DNA of 64,000 bases from Erythrocercus mccallii (GCA_013397435.1 VZRG01000006.1:1228960-1292959); one strand, 5' to 3'; numbered from the stretch's first letter, positions 51,301 through 64,000 are shown. Numbers and translations are program-made. The notes: generated by a model not told the origin, from the sequence alone.

Positions 51301-52140
51301 ATTTCTATCAGTGTAATGAATTAATTGCACTGAATGTGCTAAGTACTGCAATCCTGGTAAGACATTGCTGTATGTTGCCGATCTCAAGAAAAATAAGTTT
51401 AAAAACCACCACTGAGGTAGATAGTGGAAAATCACATCTCAGATCTCCCATTACAAGATGCGAAGGAAATCAGCACAGCTTATTTGTGCCTAAAGAATGT
51501 CTGTCCAGTCCTTAGTCATTTTCCATGCACAGCAGGTACCACATATTACACATCCAGTTGGAAGCATCTGATGATCCCTCGGGCTGCAGAAAGCGGCTGC
51601 GGTTTATTGGCGAACCCTGGCTGGAATAGCTCTCCAGGGAGGCTCGGATATTACAGGCTCCTGTTAAAAATGCTACTGGAACAAATACATTTCTGCTTGG
51701 CTGCAATATTAAAAAGTGATGCCTGACCAGTAATTAAAGAAGCTGCCAGAAAACACAAAATGTGTTGGGCTAGTTAATGTATGCAGATGTCACTACAGAG
51801 AGTGATCTCATAAACAAAATGGGAAACAAAGCACTAGCATGACAAATTAACATTTATGTGTTAAGCAGTCTGTGAGCAATGAACAGGGATAGGATGTGCA
51901 TGTGTTGTTTGGGTTTTTTAATTAAGCCACAAAAAGATCTTAATATTTTTGAGAAACAGGATGAACATGAGCCTGTCATTAAACTTGTGACCCCCAATTC
52001 CTCCATAACCACTGTACAGCAGCTATTTTTCTAATTTTTGTAGATTAGGACTGGACATTCTTACTGAAAAATTGTTTCTTAGGTTTATTGCTGTACAATG
52101 TACTGTCATTATTTTCTGTCAGCATTTAATCTAGGTAATG

Positions 52141-52190
52141 CCAGGTAATGCAAAAAAATGCTGATAATACACACTACCAGTTCTGCTTTT
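52141..52190. repeat. Dispersed 50-bp repeat, copy 1
   Basis: Begins CCAGGTAATGC, runs through an A7 stretch and TGCTGATAATACA, and ends CAGTTCTGCTTTT. A near copy lies at 55765-55813 in the same orientation. I cannot assign the family. Confidence 0.75.
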
Positions 52191-55100
52191 GCATAACACA
52201 AAAACATCAGGATGTTCCCTGATTAGTTAGGCACTCCCTAACTGATATGAAGGAACTTTTGTTTTCCTAGAGATAAAAGCAAGACTTGGCACCCCAAAGG
52301 GTGCAGATTTAACACCTACCACAATTTTAAGCTGGAAAATTTTACAAGTGTTGCTGCATTTGTACTACCATTAGGGCTCTTTTAAAACTTTGCTAGGCTA
52401 CTTGCTTTCCATATCCTTCATCTGCTAATTCTTTAGGTTAATTACAGACTCTATCTACGAATATTCTGCTAACAGTCAAACAAAATAATGTCTGATATGA
52501 ATCATTTCTAGGTGCTTTCTGAGGTGACACTCTTGAACCAATATATCATTACCGTCTGCCTTGTCAACTCTTCTTAGCTCATGCATTATTTACCTGCTAA
52601 ACCATGGTGACAGTGGTGAAGCAATAATGCTCTGTTTTGAACCTCCAGCTGCCATCTATGCAAAACAGGCTGAATGCCAAAGAGATATGAAATATTCATG
52701 CTTTCACTTCTTTTTGTAACTGACAACATCCTAATGCATAGGTGCCTTTAAAGGCTCAGAATTTTGGTCATTCATTTACCTCTTCCACTCAAAATATCCA
52801 AAAGAGGTGAGAAGGACAAGATAGGTACATTATCTTTCTGATAATATACTCTTATATAAAGATTAGACTTTATGGATTAGTTTATTCTTATTCTTTTTGT
52901 TACTAATTTAACTAGTTTTAATTCACTCATTTCTCTGAACAAGTCATGCTTTGGCTCTTTAACAAAACCTGTAACCTTTGCTTGTAACCTCTTCTTGTAA
53001 CCAAATTAAAAAAAAAAATCAATCTGAGAGATACTGTTTCCATCTAGATGAACAGCAATTTCTTCAGGTGTAGTATTTGCCTTGTCAGTCATGTCTTATA
53101 GCATACTGAGAAATCAAAAGCTGACTTCTCTCAGATACAGTTAGCATCATTCCCATTTGCACCTCCAATATGTTCAGTCTTTCTCCCTGATAAGATGTTT
53201 CTTTGTGGAATTCATTGTGCCACAGAGAGCTTAAGCAAAACAGCAGAGGATGACAGATGTCAGTGAAGTTGCATATGTCTGTATGTTTGTACCATGAAAG
53301 CAACTTTATTTCTGAGCATATCCCTCTCCTCCTGAAGCAAATATTTTAAATATTACAAACAGTGGCTTACAACTTTTTTCTCCATATGAAAAATTAAATG
53401 CAACTTTAAGTTGCAATTAAAACATGCTTTATCTTACTCTGTCAGTAAAAGCAGTCTAATGGATTCAAACAAAAGACTTCTTTGTAACAGAGTAATCCAT
53501 AATCTTCAGTTAGTCTTTTTTGTTTCCTAAGTTTTGGAATTGATGGCATTATGGACTTGTAATATTCTCATATATGTTTCTTGTATTGATTTGCAAAAAC
53601 TTTGAACAGGTACCTTGCTCTACTCTGAATTTAGTAAAGTATTTTGGGTTCCTTGCTAAAGTGCTTATAAAAAAGGTTTCATCTTCTAGGGAAGTCACAG
53701 TCCCAATCTGAACGCAGATGTAATAGAGCTGAAATGCGTAATAAAAATATATCTTGTGTAAAGTGAGTTTAAATTTGTAAGTGCATTAACTGTTATTTTT
53801 ATAGAACCAGTGAAAGAATTCTTTTACTATTTCATAAGCAGAAAAAGATCCCATAATCGCTGCTTACTACCAACCTCAATGTCAGAAGTGTCAGACAGAT
53901 TTACTGAAACATTCTGACTGCATTTAGCCCCAAATGTCCCATTTCAAACTGTCATAAAATTTTCCCCAAGTCACTCTCACAGTGTTGATACAAAATACTT
54001 TTAAAGGAGTTTTCAAGTTTTAAGAATGTCAAACACAGGACTACAAGGAAATATTCTGATTGGAGATGCTTTGTAAATCATACCTTCTTTTTTCTCCTCT
54101 AAATTAGTGACCTTTTTGAAAGACATGTAAAGGTCAATGATCTGGTAAGAATATATTCTACCATGTTTACTTTAATTGCTAAAGTTGATTATTCTGTGAA
54201 TAGTCTCCCTCTTAGGCTTATGTCCTTTTTTTTATTCCATCAAGAAACTAATTTACTGAAGTTCTTTTTTAACATGGTATTCCTTTGCTGTTGTTCTAGC
54301 TAAGCTCTGCAGATGGTCACATTTGAAAGGGACTATGGAGCCATGACAAGCCTTCCTTCTTCATTTCTACTCTAGTAATAAAGTATCACCAGAACTATGA
54401 GCAAGTGAGGAGAGGATTTTATACTTCCTTTTACCCCAAACTGACAAAAGTACTTCTGTTAGAGAGAAGAAAAGTGAATGATGGAGGAAGTTCAAAAGCT
54501 AGCAAGGCCAAACAAGAGCATGAACAACATTTCAGCAATAAACAATTGAAGAAGTATTGAGGTAACAAGAAAAAGTTCAGGAGGGTTGGATGGACAGATA
54601 GATATAATTCAACACTGTAGACTAAAAAGACTTTAAAAAGCTGAGTGGCCAAGCTGAAGGAGAGGAGGAGAAAGGTTTTCAAATAATATACTAGCAATTT
54701 TCAGTATTCACCAATTTCATATGTGGGGCAAAATCAGTACCACAGGAAATAAGGAAAGAAAAGAAATAGAATTTAATTATTCTACAGCTGATTTCAGTCA
54801 ATAAAATGACTGCATTTTCTACAGAAATGTAATACTGCATATCCAATAATCACATAGTAGTTAGCATGCAGCAGAAAATAAAACCCATTTCTGCAATAAA
54901 CTCACTTCATCCTCATTTGTATCAGTAATGCATGAGGCAGGAGTCTGATAACAAATTCACACAGGAGGTTTAAACATTCAGTAGTAAAAGGGCACTGAGT
55001 ACACTTAAACTTGCTGAGTGAATTCTCTGTCTATGACCTACTATAGCTGCATTGATTTCACTTAGGAGTTTATGGACTCTGACATTCACTGAAGTCAACT

Positions 55101-55764
55101 GAGTGAAACCATTTGGTATCATCTACAGGTCTTGGCCTGTATGCCTAAAAATAAGAGTTAGACTTTGCCTGGTTGGGTTCTGCACTACTGAAAATATTAG
55201 CTTTCTTTGGACATCTTTGATGTACACTGGTGGACCTAAAATCACAATCAGATCTGAACTGCTCTGAAACAAACACGGTTGCTGAAACAGCAAGTATCTT
55301 CAAGAAGGCGTGGGAGAGAAATAGGGAAAGCAAATGGAGAATAGTTGTACCTCTGAACTATCTGCAGTCCCCAGAGCAAGCCTTGCCATCCCCAAATTTC
55401 AGTTCTTCCCCTTTGCCTCAACATAACCAACTCCAGAAGCACTTCAACATAACACCTTCAACTGTCAGGGAATCCTTGGGTTTGTGCCCTAACCTTCTTT
55501 GACAAATGTGGTGAGATGCAGCCTCCAGAGAGGAAGGTGACCACTCCATCCCTTCTGGATCAGCTGAGTAGGCTTAGGGGGAAAGATGCTCAAATTGAGC
55601 ACTCTTTAACAAGTGAAACAGGCAAGAAGGAAACAGCATTAAGCAGTGGTCATGAAGACTCCAAAAAAGACTGAGAAACTTCACTGAGGAGAAGGAGCAA
55701 CCTGCCAGGCCTCAGAGACAAAACATATTTCTTAGTATGTTTTTGTCAGCTTTTTAATCAGATA

Positions 55765-55813
55765 CCAGGTAATGCAAAAAATGCTGATAATACAGAATAA
55801 CAGTTATGCTTTT
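55765..55813. repeat. Dispersed 50-bp repeat, copy 2
   Basis: Begins CCAGGTAATGCAAAAAATGC, continues TGATAATACA and ends CAGTTATGCTTTT. It matches copy 1 at 52141-52190 apart from a few substitutions and a one-base A-run difference. Confidence 0.75.
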
Positions 55814-55972
55814 TTTCTGGTTCCTACTTCTTCACAACCAGAATGGACTAACAGAGCATCAACAAACCAAAGGGATGCCAAGAGAATTACAATTAAGCAT
55901 GGAAGCAAGGACTTGCCTGCAGGAGCACAACAGGCAGGCCAGGAGATGTTTGACTACCATTTTAGTCCTACT

Positions 55973-56022
55973 AAAAAAAAACAAAACAAAAACAAAAAAA
56001 AAGGGTGGGTTTTTTTTTTTTT
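55973..56022. repeat. A-rich then T-rich low complexity, fold-back
   Basis: An A/CAAAA-rich run (55973-56002) is followed, after GGGTGGG, by T14. The two arms could pair. No element was recognised. Confidence 0.8.
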
Positions 56023-56410
56023 ACTATTTACACATATGAAGCTTGACTTTTTCAAATTTAGAAACCTTTTGGATTTTTTGGAGAGAGTATACAGAAGGAA
56101 TTAAAGATTAATATTGTAGGTAACAAGGGAGTCTTCCATTAGGCAATTGCAAACAATTTGAAATATAAATGGTATTAGTAGAAAAACCCTCAACAAACTG
56201 ATACTGCTTCTATCCTTTCACACCTTTTTCCTTTAGAAAAGCAGTAGGCAAGGAATCCTGCATGAGCAGAATCCTTGAAAGGACATCACAGTTTAGTCTG
56301 AAAATTCCCACCTATGATCCAAATCCAGAAGAGGCCAAGATTATGGCATTAGGGAAATGTTTGGAGCCACTAATTGCTTTTAAATACATTACATATGTAT
56401 GTATATATAT

Positions 56411-56432
56411 AATTTTATTTTATTTTATTTTA
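56411..56432. repeat. (ATTTT)n microsatellite running into the assembly gap
   Basis: AATTTTATTTTATTTTATTTTA leads directly into the N run. The sequence resumes at 56501 with TATTTTG, so the missing bases are probably more of the same repeat. Confidence 0.85.
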
Positions 56433-56500
56433 NNNNNNNNNNNNNNNNNNNNNNNNNNNNNNNNNNNNNNNNNNNNNNNNNNNNNNNNNNNNNNNNNNNN
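56433..56500. other. Assembly gap, 68 N
   Basis: Sixty-eight ambiguous bases. Any open frame spanning them (such as 56262-56579) is an artefact of translating N as X. Confidence 0.99.
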
Positions 56501-57800
56501 TATTTTGTGTAGATCTGAAACTATCTCCATCTCTGAGCAACTTGTTACCCACTATGTTGTTACTATTTATTTATCATAAGACCATCTGCTCTACTCACTG
56601 CTCCGCATTCTCAATGTGAAAAAATTTCCCAAGATTTACAATGACAAACAAGATCCGCTTCCACTACAGAAAATTCAGAATTCCTAGGGGACATAGCAGG
56701 AATTAAAAGTTCTGTGGTTACACTGGTATTGCACTGGTATTGCGTTCAGTGGAAGGTTTTTACAAATGTAGCTACCATGTGAGGGTAAACTGGGAGGTGA
56801 ACACTATTGGCCATGACCAGCATCAAACAGAAAAATTTAATTGTCTAATATGACAATTGATGTTCTGTTGATAGGAGTAGAATTAGTCATATACTTAAAC
56901 AACCCACTTTTTTTTCTGGACTGCTACTAAACATTCAAAAACTGTCCTGATCACAAAAGAAATATCTCAGCTAACACAAGATACTAACCAGTTGCATGCT
57001 CACACACAAATTTCTGTATCTTCCACTTATATTTTTTATCTTATATTAATTTATTTTCCGCTTTATTAGGTTTGTGTGTCAAGGGTTTTTTTGGGGGAAG
57101 AGGCGAACACACTTCTACTGTATAAATCTTTAGATGAACTAATCTAAAGGGGGCAAAGCAAGCAATAGATATAATCTGATTACTCCCTTCTGGAAGCTTC
57201 TTTCTGTCTCACTAATGCAGGGCCAGGTGTAAACTGATTTCAATCTGAAATTGAATTGCTTTCTGTCACAAGATTCTATCACCACCTTGGTTTCTTTCAC
57301 ACTCTTTTTTACCTGTTCCAAGGCATGGAGATACTGATAACTGAAGAAAAATCAACTGGTTGTTAATGAAGTAAACATTGTACAAGTACACTAATATATA
57401 AAAATGTTAGGAATTGAACTTATTTCTAAGTATGTACATCTACATGTATTTTGGAATGGAATGACAAATGTGCTATAAAAGATAATAAAATAACCTTTTA
57501 TGTACAACATTAACTTCAAAACACGTCACTTCACATTGCCCTTGGACTTGATATTCTGATGCATTACTTAGGCAATTAGATTATCCCAGCCACTCTACAA
57601 GTTATTAATATATGACCTCATTATTTAATCATTTCCTATTTCAAAATACAATCATCCATAATATGTCTCATTATATAACAATCAGGAAAACAACTGAGTA
57701 AAAAAAAGGAAAACAAAACTTAAAATCAAAGCTTTGTTGATTTTCTTAATTGCTAGTAATATAGATTTTATGCAGCAGTTATCCAAACAATAAAACATTC

Positions 57801-57888
57801 AAATATTAATACAATAATTGTTAATATAATTATTAATATAAATAATAATATGATTATTAATATAATATTATTTAAATATTTTTAATTA
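57801..57888. repeat. AT-only, self-complementary (TTAATATAAT)-like repeat
   Basis: Repeated TATTAATA and ATTATTAATATAA units, nearly free of G and C and able to fold back on themselves. Confidence 0.85.
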
Positions 57889-58626
57889 CTGCAATTATAC
57901 TGGGATCAGAATATTCCATGCCAAATTTTCTAATTTGATACAATAACAACAAGGGACACAGGGACAGCAAACAGAGAGTAACATATAGGACAATACAGAC
58001 TTAAAACTCCTCTCATTTCAACAAACCACTGACTCATTTACATCTCCTTTCAGTCTGTAGATCTGAAGATAGACATGGGGCTCACAGGGAATGAAATAAA
58101 TTTATCTAACTGTTAAGAGATTAAGGCTTCATTCTTCACCCATTATCACCTGATGATGGACTAGGAATTTGACTGACAGGAGAAAACAAAAGTTAAATTC
58201 TTTATTTAGCCATATCTCTTTTACATATTCACAATCCCTGGGTCAGGCAAGACTGGACCAGATATCTTCATGAATTCCATGCATCCTAAGCTATTTCTTA
58301 GAAAGGCAAAGATGTATTTGACTAATATCAATTTAAATGTCTAAAGTTTTTGACTACAATAAAAGTTGTACTCTATTCAATTGGCAAAGATATTGCCTAT
58401 TAAATATATAGAGAGGAAGACCTCCATATGCCATTCACTAAATTTGTATCTTAGCTATATGTCATATGAAATCAATGAAGTATTCTCTGTGGGATATATA
58501 AAATATTAATATTTATCAGATGTACATAAACACTGACACCTGTGTAATATTAGAGCCAAGAAATCCTTTCTCAATATGACTTCCAGGTAGATCACCAGTC
58601 CTAATAAATATTGGTGCTTTATATGT

Positions 58627-58645
58627 AAAATAAATAAATAAATAA
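58627..58645 (+). repeat. (AAAT)n microsatellite
   Basis: Four AAAT units followed by AAC. Confidence 0.85.
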
Positions 58646-61600
58646 CAAAGAAAAACACAGGGCAAACCATTTTCAAATTTTCATATTTTTTGTATTGAAC
58701 ATTCCTTTTTTTCTACTAAGACTAATATTAAGGAAACCAGTTTTAAAAACAGAGGAAAAGGACATGAGTAAAGAAAGCCAAAATAAATTGTACAAACCAT
58801 CTGCAAATCCATATCTCATTTATATAAAATCAATGAGAGTTTTTAAGCATACACTTGCTAAAGCCAAAATCATTTGGATTTTTACAGCAATTTTTTATCT
58901 GATGGCTAAATGAAAATGATGCAGCTTTAGGAAAAAAAATGTTACCTTCAATTTTATGACAATTGCTATTTTATTCAGTATCATTTATTCCAGCTAAGGG
59001 TAATAATTCTTATTCTCTAGTAGCCCAGGTTAAACCCACATAAGAGTATGTATTCTTCCTCATATTTCCTTTCCAGCAGTGTCACAGTGTAGTGTATCAA
59101 GCCATGACAGCAATATCTTCTGACTTGCCTATGAGCATCTATTCTCCCATTTTCAAGTGTCACAACTGACACCAAAATATTGTGTGAAGTATTCCATTGA
59201 ACTCTGCATTTCCTTATTTTACATACAAGTTATACCAGAAGAAGATCAGGATCAAAAAATACATGTTATGCAAGCAGATGGTTTGACACACAAATATTTT
59301 AATTAGACAGCTACTCAGAGCCAGACCTTGGCAATGCATAGGAGAATAACTCTGAATGTGAAATTAACCTGGACGGTGTGGAAGTACTACAGGACCGTTC
59401 AGCATGGTTTATGAAGCACAAAATACCAAACTGAAATACTAGCGGAGGAAATTTCCCAAGATAATTAATGACATTGTTCCCAAACTCAAGAAGCATGAGA
59501 TGAAGTGGCTTTCAGCAAAACCTGTTTTATCCACCATACAGCTTCCCTGTGCATGTTTTCTGTTTTGATATATACCTAGCTCCATTGGCAGTGTGCCAGC
59601 TTTGGGAAAAGTAAATAAAATTGTTGCTTTAACAGCAAGTTTTATGATAGAATTATTCTTTTGAATAATTGTTTCCCAGAAGGATTGAGTAGTAGAGAAA
59701 TTGGCAATACTGTGTGAGTATGGAAGATGCTTTATCCAAGTGAGCCCCATGTATTCTGTAGATTTTGTAAGTATCTAGGTAGCAAACCTGATGGTGGATG
59801 AATTTGTTAAGGGGTAAGAGAACCAAGTTTTTCTTCTTGTATTTTATTTTTGTCTTGAAACAAATCACCATGAATAATCCATCTCTGAACCCAGTTGACA
59901 GCAAAAGAACAGCTCCCTAATTTCAAACCCTGCCCTTGACAGGATACTACTAAGGATGATATTGTTCAGCCTTTAGGCTACGTGATCAAATAAAGGGGAC
60001 CAGGGTGAGCACCTGTACCTGCAAAGTAACCATAACATAGCATCCCACTACTTCCATAATTTTATCATCTATTTTTCCATCAATACAAGACAAGAACAGA
60101 ATGAAAAGCTTCTCTCTGAACAACCAATTTTCCCAAAGGTGTAAACTGGCAACTTGAGTTTCTGTTAACTGGAGCAGCTGCTGTGAAGCAACTGTTGAAG
60201 AATCAGGTTTGGAATTTTCTGTGTATATTTTAATTCAATTTTTATGGACTTTGAGGAGAAAGGGAGACTTTAATACTGATTTCTTCCCATCCAAAGAACT
60301 GGAGTAAGATTAAAATCGCCTTGTAAAAAATCAAAAAAATTTGAGTGTTTAGAACCACTTGTTTATGCATTTTAAATATACATGTATTTGTCTGCCAACA
60401 TTACTTATCAAATTAAATTAATCACTTGAAAATGAGGATAGCTGCCGCAACAACAGCCTCAGTGCAGAGGCGAACCTACTGCAGATGTATTAAGCCTCAT
60501 GAAATAGGCTTAATAAAGGCTTAATCAGACACTCATAAAATATTATGCAAGCACAACCAAGCATAAATTGATATTGTGGCTTGGAAAGCAAAGCACTCAT
60601 TATAAATAAAATTTCCCTCTCACCACTGGATTTTTATTCAGATATGATAAAACCAGACACACTGCTTATCTGTAATAATTAAAAACTAAAAGGAAGATCC
60701 TTAATTTTCTGAAAAATCAAATTGCTTTTCCAGACTTTGACTCCAAGCTATTTCTTTCTATTCTTTACTTTCCTATCAAAAAAATTTCAATTTCTCTTTA
60801 ACTTTTTTAACTTTTGTTACTAAACTTCCTCTGGCTTTTGATACTCTTTATAGCCTGTTGTAATGGGATACATTGCTCATTCACTTTCTTTATGGAAAAC
60901 AAGATTTTCCACATTGTTACCTTATGACCAAGGCATATTAATATAACAAACCTACATAGCGTAATTATATTTCTTGCTGATTAAAAAAAAGAAGAGTGCT
61001 GACTTTTAATTAGCCTTTCCATTCCTCAGTCTTCTATTATTATTTCATAATAAATTTGGTAGAGAAATTTAAGCTAAGTAGGTAGAATTTAAATTTAGCT
61101 TTAGTAAGGTTTGGTGATGTAAGGCTGGTAAAACACTGAAAACATAAGCCCAGTAAATAACATACACACATAGTGACAAGAAAATGCCTATTAAGCTGAA
61201 CTCTAAACGAAATATTGTCCCAATTAAATTAATTTTCCGATTCTCCTAGACAATGACAAAAAGCTTAGAATTGCCAAGTCATTAAACATTCCTTAGGTGC
61301 ACTGTAATGCTCACACAGTGATTTTTTGCTGACAGTAACAGCTTATTTTCACTGAAAACTTCTTTCTTCTTCCAAGGGGCAGACAAGGATACTGTATGCA
61401 ACAAATCCAACTGCATGGCAGCAATATGGGCAACCTTACATTACAGCATCAGCAGCACCATAGCAGAGAGAAAATGCTAAACTCATAGCAAGGATTATTA
61501 CTACTTCCAGAGGTCAGCTTAAAGATGCCACCATTCCGGAACTGTTTTTCTACGTTTGGACTAGCACATATTAAAATGAAAAATAATGCCAAAACTTAGG

Positions 61601-64000
61601 AAATGTAGCTTGTGGCATGTATTGTGGTGATCAGCATGAGTATTCGACCATAATCGGGGACATGGTAGCACAAATACCCAGAGTGGTTTTAGAATTGTTC
61701 AGGTTCAGTGCATCCTTTGGAAAGATTGTGCTCCAAGGTTTTATATAAGGAAAAGACCACATTGAACCTATTGATAAAAGCAATAACAACTGCAGAGAAA
61801 TCAAGAGCATTGATAAGCTTTGGATGTTTACATCAGGCTGTGTCCTAAAGCATAATACAGGACCCTGGAGAAGCCACATCTTTCACACGGCTGTGATGAG
61901 ATATGAGTACATGCTTTAACTGTAACCTTCATCCTCACTAAACCAAATTCTGTGATTGGTCCAGAGATTAGTTTTCAAAATCTGCATCATGGCTTTTAGT
62001 TTCAGTTGCCTTCCGTCCAAATCTTATACTGTTACTTTTCCTCACTCATGCATTTGCAGAGTTAATCATTACTAGTACAGTTATCCAAAGATATATCCCA
62101 ACAGACGAGAATCACTTTTCAACAGATGAAGAGTCCTGGGCTGTTAATTACAACTCAGCCCATGAATTAGTGGCCACGTTGAATGAGAAGCTGTTTAGGG
62201 ACTTGGCTTGTTTTACAAGTTTCATTTTCATATTTGCCCATTTCCCCTGAAACCCACTCTATCATTAAGCATCTCCCAAATATGCTCCAAGATCTAATTC
62301 TAAATAGATATTTATTATTGAAACATCTTGTTTATTTTAATATGGATTGCACAGCTAATGTTATATTTAATTTCAAAGTGATTTACAATATTGCTCACAG
62401 ACAAAATATAACATCTCATGAAGACACACAAATCTGGTTTCAAACTAAAATTGGACATCACATGACACTTCAGTGAGCTTTTCTGTTCATGTGCCTATGA
62501 ACCAAAACCGAGGACAGTCCAATCAACAACTGTGAGCTATCATATTGCAGAAGACAACTTTAGAGATGCTGTTACAACATTAATTTTGTATGTGTTGTTA
62601 TAAACCTGTAAAAGACAACTGCTTAAATGTGATCGAAGCCTGTAAAAATATGGCTGGGATATAGAGGATGGCCACAGACTGTTTGACCTCTGATTTTTCC
62701 ACTACAAGCTTAAATAGAGATAATTTGAAAGAAAGAGGAGGAAGGAAGCCTTCTTCACGCACCAGACTGGCTGCAGCATTTGCACAGATTACTGGAAGAA
62801 TGAAGAGTTTACATCTGTTTAGAACAGATCAGACACGGAAGGAAAATCTACTGAGGGTTATTAATACAAATAAAACCATCTGTGATCAGAGAAATTCCTG
62901 GACTGTAAATGGCTGGAGGTGAGGAGAGCATTTTGAGGAAGTCCCACTGCATCTCTCCTGGTTCTATCCCCTTTCTGGCATATTTGCTTTTGACCCTTGG
63001 AGAGAATCTATTGAGGGATGGGTTGTGCAACTGCTCCAGGATACCATTTTGGAGTGAGAGAATCAAACAGGCATACCCTGTATACCCATCCTTCATGGGG
63101 TAAAATGTGGTAAAAAAATACTGATAAAAATTACGTGTGCCAAAAAGTATCTGTCTTCATGCCCTGAAAATCTTTTCCATGCACAAAATTCCACACGCAC
63201 CAAAAAAACCCTAGATTAAACAAATCTCTTTTCTGAAGACCTTAGCTAGGAAGACATGGAACAATTCTGTCCTACAATGAAGAATTTAGGCTCTGCTCAG
63301 CTCTTTTTCAGCTGGAGTTAGTTGTATCTTCTGTGCACCCAGGTAGGAACAGGCAAAATAAATACAGTGACAGAAAAACAAGACCCATGTTACATCTCCT
63401 TGCCTCATTCCTAGGGACAAACTACAACAACTAGTAATAGTTGTTAACTAGCAATTATAAGTATGATGTCATGTAAATAAATTCAGACTTCAGCATCCCT
63501 AAATCATTGCCACAAGCCTGAAGCCTTGCAAATTTGAGAAAATTATGAGTAACAGCAAAACAATAAATGTCTCCTGCTTTATTGCCTGAAGTTTTTTTGA
63601 CACAGATCAAAAAAGATGAATTGAAAGTCAAGACCAATGGCGTAAGTTCAGGACAACAAAAAGCTCTCAGACCCTTCCCATATAGCACTGCAAAGTCCAC
63701 ATTCCAATTTTAACTCTGTGGTTTGGTTTCCCTTTGCTTTTATACAGCATTTTATCAGAGATTCTAAAAAGAATTTACTAGTAAAGCTGTAGTGGGATCA
63801 TGATGTAAGCTACACAGCACTGTATAGTTTGTGACCAATGAAATCCTGTAATTAGCACATCATTAATTTTCCTAAAATATGGATTCCTTAGTTTTTTACG
63901 CAGTAAGGTTATTCTCAGCTCCCACCCTTTTTCCTCTTCTCAAGTGCAAGCACCTTTGAAATAAAACACAGATATCTGTTGCTTTGGCTCTCAGAAACCT

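Larger units (their letters stand above)
47689..56410. other. Noncoding DNA with a few exon-like microsegments
   Basis: No supported gene. The stretch contains a CR1 tail at 48331-48382, a dispersed 50-bp repeat in two copies (52141-52190 and 55765-55813), an A/T-rich fold-back at 55973-56022, and a CpG-keeping pocket at 51440-51830. Minus-strand segments at 49718-49750 and 54906-54944 have splice-like borders and open phase-0 frames but are very short; see the findings. Confidence 0.6.
56501..64000. other. Noncoding DNA, no supported gene
   Basis: AT-rich sequence with no recognised transposon. A minus-strand 28-bp splice-like segment at 57313-57340 is discussed in the findings. The pockets at 60430-60640 and 62100-62210 look more complex than their surroundings. 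Open frames at 59439-59750, 62183-62476 and 62668-62922 have no recognisable domain. Confidence 0.6.

Noticed and set aside
56262..56579. Open frame of 105 codons
   Set aside because: It spans the 68-N gap, with X residues.
1..64000. CRISPR arrays, prokaryotic operons, tRNA or rRNA genes
   Set aside because: None seen. The sequence is eukaryotic, and no regularly spaced repeats or recognisable structural RNA genes were found by eye.

Overview
The window looks like AT-rich vertebrate nuclear DNA, most likely from a bird and probably a passerine. The reason is its interspersed repeats: several CR1 (chicken repeat 1) LINE fragments with the typical bird 3' tail (the ATTCTATG motif), and two solo endogenous-retrovirus LTRs, one of which matches my memory of a common avian LTR family. 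CpG is rare, long open frames are absent, and A-rich or T-rich low-complexity runs are frequent. There are no operons, CRISPR arrays, rRNA genes or recognisable tRNA genes. Most open frames of 60-170 codons look like chance or repeat-derived frames.

Layout. 1-17443 is mostly single-copy-looking noncoding DNA with a few low-complexity runs and one possible minus-strand exon at 15029-15130. 17444-18672 holds two CR1 3' ends head to tail on the plus strand; the first keeps decayed reverse-transcriptase ORF2 blocks in three frames. 20412-20963 is a plus-strand solo LTR flanked by the 5-bp duplication ACATT. 21849-21908 and 24467-24576 are the best candidate coding exons, both minus strand. 27455-27562 is a (TTTCC)18 pyrimidine microsatellite. 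43061-44066 is a minus-strand CR1 interrupted by a 464-bp minus-strand solo LTR (43090-43553) with the 6-bp duplication GGATTG. 47557-47688 is a third good candidate minus-strand exon. 48331-48382 is a very short CR1 tail. 56433-56500 is an assembly gap of 68 N inside an ATTTT repeat. The rest is noncoding, with a few pockets that keep CpGs and may be conserved regulatory elements.

Interpretation. The simplest reading is that the window lies inside, or largely inside, large introns of a minus-strand gene that I cannot name. Four minus-strand segments of 60-132 bp have matching splice signals and open frames. However, short open segments between splice-like signals are common by chance in 64 kb, the exon chain is incomplete, and one junction fits only with an alternative acceptor. 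The exon calls are therefore hypotheses. I found no convincing undescribed biological system; the most informative structures are the nested LTR-in-CR1 insertion and the candidate exon chain.
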